Shown piece after piece: positions 1 through 5,708 of a DNA stretch of 9,819 bases; within the stretch, counting starts at the first letter, position 1, and each line of letters starts with the position of its first letter. The notes beneath the pieces were generated by a model that worked only from the letters and a program-made list of their open reading frames with translations, searched no databases and was not told the origin of the DNA. This DNA comes from Chromatocurvus sp046260215 (GTDB lineage: Bacteria; Pseudomonadota; Gammaproteobacteria; Pseudomonadales; Halieaceae). A program made the position numbers and the translations under genes. The stretch is from NCBI GenBank assembly GCA_046260215.1, contig JBHEPQ010000221.1, positions 1 through 9,819 on the forward strand, read 5' to 3'.

Positions 1-290
1 CCGATGGCGCGGCGTTTGCGCGGGCCGTGGATCAGCACTGGTTGCCTGCGTTGCAGGACTTCGCGCCTGAGCTGGTACTCATTTCGGCTGGCTTTGATGC
101 CCACCAGGCTGACGATATGGCCGGTCTGGCGTTCGTTGACAGTGACTACGCCTGGGTAACCGGCGAGCTCTGTGGAATAGCCAGGTCATTCGCGCAGGGA
201 CGCATCGTGTCTCTGCTGGAGGGCGGTTACGATCTGCACGCCCTGGCGCGTAGCGTAGAGGCGCACCTGAAAGCGATGCTCAGCCCCTGA
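1..290 (+). CDS. Histone deacetylase-like amidohydrolase, C-terminal fragment
   Basis: This is the 3' end of a gene that begins left of the window; the frame is open from base 3 and closes at TGA 288-290, giving about 95 residues. The fragment contains ISAGFDAH followed by a D-rich stretch, which is the C-terminal signature of bacterial class II-type histone deacetylase/acetoin utilization/acetylpolyamine amidohydrolases; the Asp in GFDAH is the expected third zinc ligand of the family. Near the end LLEGGYDL carries the GGY tyrosine that stabilises the transition state. Such enzymes remove acetyl groups from lysines or small amines in the cytoplasm; the substrate cannot be told from this part. 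The GTG at 27 is an internal valine, not a start. The gene converges with the ABC exporter, with only four bases between the stops, so there is no room for a separate terminator. Confidence 0.9.
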   Translation, partial: DGAAFARAVDQHWLPALQDFAPELVLISAGFDAHQADDMAGLAFVDSDYAWVTGELCGIARSFAQGRIVSLLEGGYDLHALARSVEAHLKAMLSP

Positions 291-294
291 TCAA

Positions 295-2103
295 TCAGTC
301 CACCGCGGGGGTCGACACAGGATCCCGCGCCTGCTGCGCCCACCACAGCCGCGCGTATTCGCCATCCCGATAAAGCAGCTCGGCATGCGTTCCGCTTTCC
401 GCAATAGCGCCGTCCCGAAGCACAACGATGCGGTCAGCATCCACAACAGTGGACAGGCGGTGTGCGATAACCAGCGTGGTATGGCGCTGCGCAAGCTCGC
501 GGAATGCAGAGAGAACGGCCTGCTCCGAGTGGCTGTCGAGAGATGAAGTGGCCTCGTCAAAGACGAGTATCGGAGCGCCCTTTAGAATCGCCCGCGCGAT
601 GGCAACGCGCTGCTTTTCGCCACCGGACAGCTTGAGACCCCGTTCGCCCACGCGTGTCTGGAGCCCCTCGGGAAGTTGGCCTATGAAGTCATTGAGGTGC
701 GCCGCACGGATCGCTGCACGCACCGAGTCGTCGTCGGCATCGGGATCGCCGTAGCGAACGTTCTCCAGCAGGCTGTCGTTAAACAACACCGTGTCCTGAG
801 GCACGATCGCGATCTGTCGCCGCAGGGATGCCTGCGTAACCTCGCTGATATCCTGCCCATCAATCGTGATGCGCCCCGTCAACGGGTCATAAAAACGAAA
901 CAGCAGCTTGACCAGAGTGGACTTTCCGGCGCCGCTGGCGCCGACTAACGCGACCCGGGTTCCGGGTTCAACCTCCAGGCTGAAGCCGGTAATGATGCGC
1001 CGCTTGTCCTGGTAAGCGAAGACAACATCCTCAAAAGCAATACGCCCAAGGGTAACCTGAAGCGGCACGGCGTCCGCCGCGTCGCGCACCGCGGGCGGTC
1101 GCTCCAGCAACTCAAACAGATTCTCGATATTGGCCATTGAACTCTTGATCTCGCGGTACACGAAGCCGAGAAACCCCAGCGGCATGAACAGCTGCAGCAT
1201 GAACTGGTTGATCAGCACGAAATCACCGAGGCTCAGCACGCCGTCCCGCACCTGCCAGGCCGCCAAGCCGATCATGATGGTCTGGGAAAGCGCGATAATC
1301 AGAGCCTGACCCGCGTTCAACGCAAACAGCGACAGCCGGTTGGATCGGCGCGCCTGTTCCCACTCCGCCAGCGACTCATCGTAACGCTCACTCTCGAAGG
1401 TCTCATTGGTGAAGTATTTCACCGTTTCGTAGTTGAGCAGGCTGTCTACTGCCCGGGTATTGCTGCTGGAATCGGCCTCGTTGACTGCGCGCACGAAGCG
1501 AGTTCGCCATTCGGTGGCACGAAACGAAAACGCGCCGTAGCCGAGCACGGCAACGACCACCAGCACCGCGTAAGAGGGGCCATAGTTGAACAGCAGAATG
1601 CCCGCCACCATCGCGATTTCAAACAGGGTTGGCGCGATGTTGAAAATGAAAAAGCGCATCAGGAAACTGATGCCCGTGGTTCCGCGCTCTATATCGCGGG
1701 CCAGTCCGCCAGTCCGTCGATTCAGGTGGTAATCGATGTCCAGGCTATGCACATGGCGGAACACCTGCAGGCCGATGCGGCGCATGGCACGCTCGGTGAC
1801 GCGACCGAACAGTGTGTCACGCAGCTCTGCAAAAAGAACGCTGGCGAGACGCGCGGCCCCGTAGGCAACGACCAGCGACAACAGCATCACGGTCGTTATC
1901 TGTTCGCTGCTTTCCAGATCCAGCGTATCGACGAGATGCTTCAGGACAAAGGGAATGGTCAGCAGTGCTCCCTTGGCAAGAAGCAGACAGGCCATTGCAA
2001 GTGCTACACGACGTCGATTTTCTCGCAGCACCGGCAACAGGCGCAACAGCAATGACCAGTTATAGCGCCCACTGGCGGGCTCTGACACGGACGACGGATG
2101 CAT
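295..2103 (-). CDS. Atm1-type ABC exporter, fused membrane and ATPase domains
   Basis: A 602-residue half-transporter, full length for the family, expected to act as an inner-membrane homodimer. Residues 1-330 hold the six-helix exporter domain. The stretch NYETVKYF (224-231) and the LNAGQ motif (262-266) are typical of the Atm1 group (mitochondrial Atm1/ABCB7 and bacterial heavy-metal relatives), where the Asn and Gln bind glutathione; here they are N263 and Q266. The ATPase domain has Walker A GASGAGKST (388-396, K394), Q-loop Q436, signature LSGGE (492-496), Walker B ILVFDE (512-517, catalytic E517) and H-loop H548, all intact. By family knowledge it exports glutathione conjugates or glutathione-bound sulfur or metal species; the exact cargo is inferred. 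MsbA-like lipid export is less likely given these motifs. The ATG is preceded by GGGAG four bases upstream on the minus strand. Confidence 0.88.
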   Translation of the reverse strand: MHPSSVSEPASGRYNWSLLLRLLPVLRENRRRVALAMACLLLAKGALLTIPFVLKHLVDTLDLESSEQITTVMLLSLVVAYGAARLASVLFAELRDTLFGRVTERAMRRIGLQVFRHVHSLDIDYHLNRRTGGLARDIERGTTGISFLMRFFIFNIAPTLFEIAMVAGILLFNYGPSYAVLVVVAVLGYGAFSFRATEWRTRFVRAVNEADSSSNTRAVDSLLNYETVKYFTNETFESERYDESLAEWEQARRSNRLSLFALNAGQALIIALSQTIMIGLAAWQVRDGVLSLGDFVLINQFMLQLFMPLGFLGFVYREIKSSMANIENLFELLERPPAVRDAADAVPLQVTLGRIAFEDVVFAYQDKRRIITGFSLEVEPGTRVALVGASGAGKSTLVKLLFRFYDPLTGRITIDGQDISEVTQASLRRQIAIVPQDTVLFNDSLLENVRYGDPDADDDSVRAAIRAAHLNDFIGQLPEGLQTRVGERGLKLSGGEKQRVAIARAILKGAPILVFDEATSSLDSHSEQAVLSAFRELAQRHTTLVIAHRLSTVVDADRIVVLRDGAIAESGTHAELLYRDGEYARLWWAQQARDPVSTPAVD

Positions 2104-2338
2104 GAAACTCCCGAATATGGAACTGGATAGAAAAGTCCACCACGACAGACGGGGCCTGCCGTGGTCGCCGCGTGTGCTCAGACAGTCGCGCGCCGGTAAC
2201 CCGGGCTCGCCGTTATCGTAAACGGATTTTCAGCCACACTGGCAGGGGGGCTGCTGACCGGCACGGCACTTTTCGGTGTTGGCTGCGATGCGCCGGGAAA
2301 ACGATGGCAAGCCGCAATTTCAGCCTGTCATGGCGGCC
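2104..2338. other. Non-coding gap between ABC exporter and TerB-like gene
   Basis: About 235 bases with no convincing gene on either strand; reading frames that cross it have arginine- and serine-rich translations typical of non-coding frames. It must carry the leader of the ABC exporter and the 3' end of the TerB-like transcript, both on the minus strand. The only structure that stands out is the hairpin at 2139-2165, annotated separately. I could not identify a convincing promoter for the exporter. Confidence 0.5.
2131..2165 (-). terminator. Imperfect hairpin with short T run, possible terminator
   Basis: ACCACG at 2139-2144 pairs with CGTGGT at 2160-2165. After one A/C mismatch, CAG 2146-2148 pairs with CTG 2156-2158, leaving a seven-base loop. 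Read on the minus strand, the hairpin is followed within a few bases by CTTTTC (revcomp of 2130-2135), so it could end transcripts arriving from the TerB-like gene about 175 bases upstream. The T run is short and the stem has a mismatch, so it may equally be a leader structure of the ABC exporter gene, which starts about 30 bases further on. Confidence 0.35.
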
Positions 2339-2770
2339 TTACTCCACCACCAGACCGGCCGCATCAGCCGCCGTCAGACCGAGTGCCAGCGTAACCATAT
2401 TGAAAAACTCCGCCTCACCGCTGGACACATTTTCGTCAGCCTTCATTACCTGAACCAGGCCGCGGAGGATGGAGCGGCGCTGGGATTTGCTCAGGCGCGG
2501 CCCGACCTCCGCCAGATATTTGTGCAGAGGCGCCTTTTCGTAGAGTTTTGACAGTGCTGCCGTTCGGATGTCGCTGCTCGATATATCCTCGCCAAGATGC
2601 TCTTTGATGACCGCCTGGACACTGGCAATCTCCGCCGGATGTGTGTACGCATCGGCATCAGTCGCACGCGACAGGACCAGCACGAAAAGCTCATAGTAAA
2701 CCTGGTCGTCCACGACCGCCTCCTGCTCCCTGAACAGTTTGGTCAGGCGACTGAAATTGGCGAGTGACAT
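2339..2770 (-). CDS. TerB-like small helical protein
   Basis: A soluble, all-helical protein of 143 residues with no signal peptide or membrane segment. Its pattern resembles TerB/DjlA-like tellurite-resistance domains: an early helical region containing VYYELFVLVLSRATDAD, and a C-terminal repeat-like unit GLVQVMKADENVSSGEAEFF followed by an LALGL stretch, the usual 'acidic loop then helix with Glu' arrangement of this fold. TerB-fold proteins bind metal or act as membrane-associated scaffolds; the role of this one is unknown, and no other ter gene is in the window, so tellurite resistance should not be assumed. I chose the ATG at 2770 over the in-frame ATG at 2785. GGAGGAA lies six bases upstream of the inner start, whereas the outer ATG itself forms part of that ribosome binding site. 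The stop is TAA. Confidence 0.75.
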   Translation of the reverse strand: MSLANFSRLTKLFREQEAVVDDQVYYELFVLVLSRATDADAYTHPAEIASVQAVIKEHLGEDISSSDIRTAALSKLYEKAPLHKYLAEVGPRLSKSQRRSILRGLVQVMKADENVSSGEAEFFNMVTLALGLTAADAAGLVVE

Positions 2771-2776
2771 GGGTAG

Positions 2777-2783
2777 TTCCTCC
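2777..2783 (-). promoter_or_regulatory. Strong ribosome binding site of the TerB-like gene
   Basis: Read on the minus strand, this is GGAGGAA, a near-perfect Shine-Dalgarno sequence, separated by six bases (CTACCC) from the ATG at 2770. It decides the start: the upstream in-frame ATG at 2785 overlaps it and would add only five residues (MEELP). Confidence 0.75.
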
Positions 2784-2788
2784 ATCGG

Positions 2789-2941
2789 CTATTTACGGGG
2801 GGTCAGCATAGCTCCTTTGTGTCGAATTGCACACAGGTAGATCGCGAGCAGAGCATAGATCAGCCAGCCCCGGCGACCTGCTGCAAAGACTAATACCGGG
2901 CATGGCTGAAACTCTATGCTGCATTGGAATATCACTGCCAT
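2789..2941 (-). CDS. Possible 50-residue membrane mini-protein
   Basis: On the minus strand an open frame of 50 codons runs from ATG (2941) to TAG (2789-2791), ending 18 bases before the start of the TerB-like gene and in the same direction. The translation is not obviously spurious: its second half has an RRG followed by one hydrophobic segment (WLIYALLAIYLCAI) and a basic tail (RHKGAMLTPRK), the layout of a single-pass small membrane protein with positive flanks. Against it, the first 20 residues are cysteine-containing and unremarkable, no good ribosome binding site precedes the ATG, and it overlaps the region where I place the promoter of the plus-strand cluster. I recognise no family. 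It may instead be a chance frame or a decayed gene tail. Confidence 0.35.
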   Translation of the reverse strand: MAVIFQCSIEFQPCPVLVFAAGRRGWLIYALLAIYLCAIRHKGAMLTPRK

Positions 2942-2947
2942 CTGTTT

Positions 2948-2956
2948 TGATATGCT
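2948..2956 (+). promoter_or_regulatory. Extended -10 promoter for the rim cluster
   Basis: TGA-TATGCT fits the extended -10 pattern TGnTATAAT. A weak -35-like TTGGAA lies at 2925-2930, at 20 bases, which is longer than ideal; extended -10 promoters tolerate a poor -35. Transcription would start near 2963, about 55 bases before the first gene of the cluster. The call rests on sequence match and position only. Confidence 0.45.
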
Positions 2957-2993
2957 AACATTCCGGGCGTGTGAGCCCCTTTCAATCAGCGAG

Positions 2994-3008
2994 CGCGGTC
3001 AGACCGCG
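2994..3008 (+). promoter_or_regulatory. Perfect 15-bp palindrome before the first rim-cluster gene
   Basis: CGCGGTC-A-GACCGCG is a perfect inverted repeat with seven-base arms and a single central base. It lies inside the predicted leader, and its last G is the first base of the GGGAG ribosome binding site of the 55-residue gene. As DNA it has the shape of a dimeric repressor's operator downstream of the start point. As RNA it would form a five-pair CGCGG/CCGCG stem with a UCAGA loop that partly covers the ribosome binding site. Which of the two, if either, is real cannot be told here. Confidence 0.45.
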
Positions 3009-3018
3009 GGAGCAAACA

Positions 3019-3186
3019 ATGTCCAATGAGGGATACCACGAACCCATAAACGAGCTTTCTGCCGGGACGCGTGACATGCACCGTGACATCGTGTCGGTAA
3101 TTGAGTGGATCCGTCGCCAGGATCCAAAGTTTGACAGCGAACTCAGGGACTACCGGTTCACCGACAGGCCCATAACCCACGAGTAG
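3019..3186 (+). CDS. Truncated encapsulated-ferritin-like protein (internal deletion)
   Basis: A 55-residue protein whose two halves match the two ends of the EncFtn core. Residues 6-28 (YHEP, L13, T17, then HRDIVSVI at 21-28) match the start of EncFtn. Residues 29-53 (EWIRRQDPKF at 29-38, then LRDYRFTDRPIT) match the end of its helical core, as I recall the Rhodospirillum rubrum protein. About 40 residues between them are absent; in the family these hold the ferroxidase ligands Glu32, Glu62 and His65 plus the Trp38/Tyr39 pair. The deletion is in frame, with its junction at codons 28-29 (bases 3100-3105). Without these residues it cannot be an iron oxidase of the known type. The ATG at 3019 is preceded by GGGAG at 3008-3012, six bases away, so I prefer it to the GTG at 2971. 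The zinc protease gene starts three bases after the stop, so the two are probably translated together. No encapsulin shell gene is present. Confidence 0.7.
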   Translation: MSNEGYHEPINELSAGTRDMHRDIVSVIEWIRRQDPKFDSELRDYRFTDRPITHE

Positions 3187-3189
3187 ACC

Positions 3190-3669
3190 ATGCGGGATAC
3201 GACTGTTCGATCGGCCCAGGCAGCGGCCGCCAGCTCCGTGCTGCCCCGTGTAGGCTGGCGGGAATGGATCAGCTTTCCCGCACTGGGTATAAAAGCACTC
3301 AAGGCAAAAGTGGATACCGGAGCACGCACGAGCACGCTGCACGCGTTCGCAGTAAAACCGTTCGAACGCGACGGCAGAGCACACGTCGCGTTTTCAATTC
3401 ATCCCAATCAGCGCGACAACAACACGGTGGTCAACTGCGAGGCACTGGTTGCGGATCGACGCTCTGTGCGCGATTCCGGCGGGCACGCCGAAATGCGCTA
3501 TGTGGTCGAGACCGAGATCTGTATCGGCGATCAGCGACTGACGGCTGAGGTAACGCTCACCGACCGCGATTCCATGCAGTTCCGCTGTCTGCTGGGACGC
3601 ACGGCATTGAGAAAGCACTTCCTCGTGGATTCCGGCCGTTCGTACCTGATAGGGAAACGCCCGCGCTGA
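3190..3669 (+). CDS. rimB: RimB-like retropepsin-fold protease ('ATP-dependent zinc protease' family)
   Basis: A 159-residue cytoplasmic protein of the family often labelled ATP-dependent zinc protease. The core motif KVDTGARTSTLHA has the DTGA aspartate D42, like the active-site turn of retroviral aspartic proteases. A second conserved hydrophobic-Gly turn, LLGRTAL, lies at 134-140, as expected for a single-domain retropepsin fold working as a dimer. In Pseudomonas the homologue RimB is reported to trim glutamates that RimK has added to ribosomal protein S6. The position directly before rimK supports the same role here; the gene symbol rests on family and context. The ATG sits three bases after the previous stop, with no clear ribosome binding site of its own, suggesting translational coupling. 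The first 17 residues are Ala-rich and poorly conserved-looking, so a start further in cannot be excluded. Confidence 0.82.
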   Translation: MRDTTVRSAQAAAASSVLPRVGWREWISFPALGIKALKAKVDTGARTSTLHAFAVKPFERDGRAHVAFSIHPNQRDNNTVVNCEALVADRRSVRDSGGHAEMRYVVETEICIGDQRLTAEVTLTDRDSMQFRCLLGRTALRKHFLVDSGRSYLIGKRPR

Positions 3670-3699
3670 AGCCTTACTGACGAAGATGATCGTTAAATC

Positions 3700-4614
3700 A
3701 TGAAGATGAAGATAGGCATACTTTCCCGCAACTCCCGGCTTTACAGCACGCAACGGCTGGCCGAGGCAGCGCGCACGCGTGGTCACGATGTAGAGGTCAT
3801 GGACACGCTGAAATGCTACATGGACATCAACTCGGCAAAACCTGCCATCTATTACAAGGGGAAGCCGGCGGAGGGGTTTGACGCGATTATCCCACGCATT
3901 GGCGCCTCGATAACCGAGTACGGCACAGCGGTGATACGGCAGTTTGAAATGATGGGCGTTTATTGCCTCACCGAGTCGATACCTCTCGGGCGCTCACGCG
4001 ACAAACTGCGCGCTCTGCAGCTGATGTCCCGTAAAGGGGTGGGAATGCCGGTCACCGGTTTCGCTCACAGCGTGGAGAATGGCCGCGAGCTGATCAAGAT
4101 GGTGGGGGGTACACCGATAGTACTCAAGCTTCTTGAGGGCACCCAGGGGCGAGGCGTAGTCCTCGCCGAGACCTACAAAGCTGCAGAGTCGGTGATTGAC
4201 GCATTTATCGAACTCGGCGCCGACTTTCTCGTCCAGGAATTCATCAAGGAAGCGGGTGGGTCCGATGTTCGGGTTTTTATCATAGGTCGTCGCGTTGTTG
4301 CCGCCATGCAGCGAAGCGCTGCCGAGGGCGAGTTCCGCTCCAACCTGCATCGCGGCGGCAGTGCTCTGCCAACCAAGCTCACGCCGGAGGAACGACGCAC
4401 CGCCGTCAAGGCCGCCCAGACCATGGGCCTGGCCGTGGCCGGTGTCGATATACTACGTTCATCACGTGGCCCCTTGATAATGGAAGTCAACTCATCTCCG
4501 GGGCTGCGGGGGATCGAGGAAGCCAGCGGCAGAAATATAGCGGGGCGCATCATTCAGTACGTCGAGGAAAACGCCAGGCCGACCCGCACCGACAGTCGTC
4601 GAACCCAGGGATAG
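3700..4614 (+). CDS. rimK: Ribosomal protein S6--L-glutamate ligase RimK
   Basis: A 304-residue ATP-grasp ligase that adds glutamates to a protein C-terminus, classically ribosomal protein S6, using ATP. It aligns with E. coli RimK over its whole length, offset by two residues: the N-terminal domain contains ILSRNSRLYS (7-16) and PRIGASITEYG (65-75), and the ATP-grasp domain spans about 104-287. Key residues are present: ATP-binding K143 in VLKLLEGTQG, D189, FRSNLHRGG (212-220), and the metal ligands D250, E262 and N264 (in VAGVDIL and MEVNSSPG). E. coli RimK starts at the position of the second ATG (3706); I keep 3700 because both lie in a repeated ATGAAG and neither has a clear ribosome binding site. 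The 30-base gap after rimB holds no promoter that I can recognise. It is probably cotranscribed with its neighbours. Confidence 0.95.
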   Translation: MKMKIGILSRNSRLYSTQRLAEAARTRGHDVEVMDTLKCYMDINSAKPAIYYKGKPAEGFDAIIPRIGASITEYGTAVIRQFEMMGVYCLTESIPLGRSRDKLRALQLMSRKGVGMPVTGFAHSVENGRELIKMVGGTPIVLKLLEGTQGRGVVLAETYKAAESVIDAFIELGADFLVQEFIKEAGGSDVRVFIIGRRVVAAMQRSAAEGEFRSNLHRGGSALPTKLTPEERRTAVKAAQTMGLAVAGVDILRSSRGPLIMEVNSSPGLRGIEEASGRNIAGRIIQYVEENARPTRTDSRRTQG

Positions 4615-4618
4615 TTAG

Positions 4619-5647
4619 ATGGCGAAGTCACGTGAAGCTTTTGACATCGGCGGCGTCAGCATCGCCCCCGGCGAGAAGAAAACCGTCAACATTCCGGTTG
4701 CGCCGCTTTACACGCATGACGACCTGTCCATCAGCGTGCAGGTGATGCATGGCCGGCACGCCGGGCCAATCACGTTTGTCTGTGCAGCCGTACACGGCGA
4801 CGAAATCAATGGCGTCGAAATCATCCGACGAATGCTCAAGCACCGCTCGCTGCGCAACCTGCGCGGCACGCTCCTGGCCATACCGATAGTCAATATTTAT
4901 GGCTTTTTGAATCACTCGCGCTACCTGCCAGACGGCCGTGACCTGAATCGATCATTTCCGGGTTCGGAAGCAGGATCCCTGGCAGCAAGGGTTGCCAATA
5001 CCTTCCTGCATGAGATTGTACTCAAGTGCGACTACGGTATAGATCTGCACACGGGCGCACGACATCGCGCCAATTTCCCCCAGATACGGGCCGATCTCGA
5101 TATGCCGGGTGCCAGGGCGATGACCGAAGCCTTTGGCGTGCCCCTGGCCATCGACGCTAAGATTCGCGACGGATCGCTGCGTGAGGCAGCGGGCGATGCG
5201 GGCATACCCGTCATCCTTTACGAGGCGGGCGAGGCTTTGCGCTTTGATGAAATGTACATACGCGCGGGCGTTTCTGGCGTGATCAACGTGCTGCGTGAAG
5301 TCGGGCTGCTTCGCAAAAGCCCGCGACGCAAGCCTGTCCCGGCGCCTATCGTGAGCGACCAGTCAAGCTGGCTGAGAGCGCCCGCCAGCGGCATCCTCAG
5401 CGCGCTGGTTCCGCTGGGTGCCAAAGTCGTCGCGGGGCAGACCGTGGCTGTTGTCGCCGACCCCCTGGGCAGCAGCGAAGTGCCCATGCTGGCGACTCAC
5501 GACGGCGTGGTCATCGGCCGCACCAACCTGCCTCTCGTCTACGAGGGAGACGCCATTTTCCATGTTGCCCGCTACGGGCGACAAACAGCGCTTGTAGAGC
5601 GCCATCTGGAACAATTTCACGAAGAGTACGAAAGCCAGATCGATTGA
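4619..5647 (+). CDS. M14-type zinc deacylase (succinylglutamate desuccinylase/aspartoacylase family)
   Basis: A 342-residue cytoplasmic metallohydrolase. Zinc ligands are H59 and E62 in AAVHGDEINGVE and H144 in IDLHTG; the substrate-carboxylate motif RDLNRSFPG is at 107-115, and the catalytic glutamate is E202 in LYEAGE. Residues about 250-318 form the C-terminal lipoyl-like beta domain (RAPASGIL, then HDGVVIG and a final GDAIFHVA) seen in long members of this family. The family hydrolyses N-acyl amino acids and similar amide bonds; it is too divergent for me to call it AstE, and no arginine-catabolism gene is nearby. AGGG at 4607-4610 lies eight bases before the ATG and overlaps the end of rimK, whose stop is four bases upstream, so this is one operon with rimK. 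A role in processing glutamylated products is an inference from this context. Confidence 0.85.
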   Translation: MAKSREAFDIGGVSIAPGEKKTVNIPVAPLYTHDDLSISVQVMHGRHAGPITFVCAAVHGDEINGVEIIRRMLKHRSLRNLRGTLLAIPIVNIYGFLNHSRYLPDGRDLNRSFPGSEAGSLAARVANTFLHEIVLKCDYGIDLHTGARHRANFPQIRADLDMPGARAMTEAFGVPLAIDAKIRDGSLREAAGDAGIPVILYEAGEALRFDEMYIRAGVSGVINVLREVGLLRKSPRRKPVPAPIVSDQSSWLRAPASGILSALVPLGAKVVAGQTVAVVADPLGSSEVPMLATHDGVVIGRTNLPLVYEGDAIFHVARYGRQTALVERHLEQFHEEYESQID

Positions 5648-5652
5648 CGCGA

Positions 5653-5661
5653 TGCTATACT
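5653..5661 (+). promoter_or_regulatory. Extended -10 promoter of the efflux operon
   Basis: TGC-TATACT is a close match to the extended -10 consensus TGnTATAAT. It begins six bases after the stop of the deacylase gene. Transcription would start near 5668, giving a leader of about 40 bases before the adaptor ATG. The TTGACG at 5644-5649 is only six bases upstream and too close to serve as the -35 for it. A separate promoter here would let the efflux genes be expressed independently of the rim cluster. Confidence 0.5.
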
Positions 5662-5708
5662 CCCGCCCCTGGATGTAATGAAGGGCACGAAGCCCCGGTC
5701 ACCTCTCT

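Noticed and set aside
2210..2230. Small plus-strand hairpin CCGTT/AACGG followed by ATTTT
   Set aside because: Only five pairs with a six-base loop, and no plus-strand gene ends nearby that it could terminate.
2339..2770. Tellurite resistance operon
   Set aside because: Only a TerB-like fold is present; no other ter gene is in the window, and this fold is widespread in unrelated roles.
2771..2785. ATG at 2785 as the start of the TerB-like gene
   Set aside because: The strong GGAGGAA overlaps this ATG and is placed correctly for the ATG at 2770.
2971..3018. GTG at 2971 as an earlier start of the EncFtn-like gene
   Set aside because: It lacks a ribosome binding site, would make the palindrome part of the coding region, and EncFtn proteins begin only a few residues before the HEP motif. 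ATG 3019 has GGGAG at proper spacing.
3686..3703. Five-codon mini-frame ending in TGA that overlaps the rimK start (ATGA)
   Set aside because: No ribosome binding site precedes it and so short a frame arises easily by chance; there is nothing to support a leader peptide.
3019..5647. A complete encapsulin nanocompartment system
   Set aside because: The EncFtn-like gene suggested it, but no encapsulin shell protein is encoded in the window and the ferritin-like protein lacks its metal ligands.
5644..5661. TTGACG as a -35 box paired with TATACT
   Set aside because: The spacing is only six bases, far below the 16-18 needed; only the extended -10 is kept.
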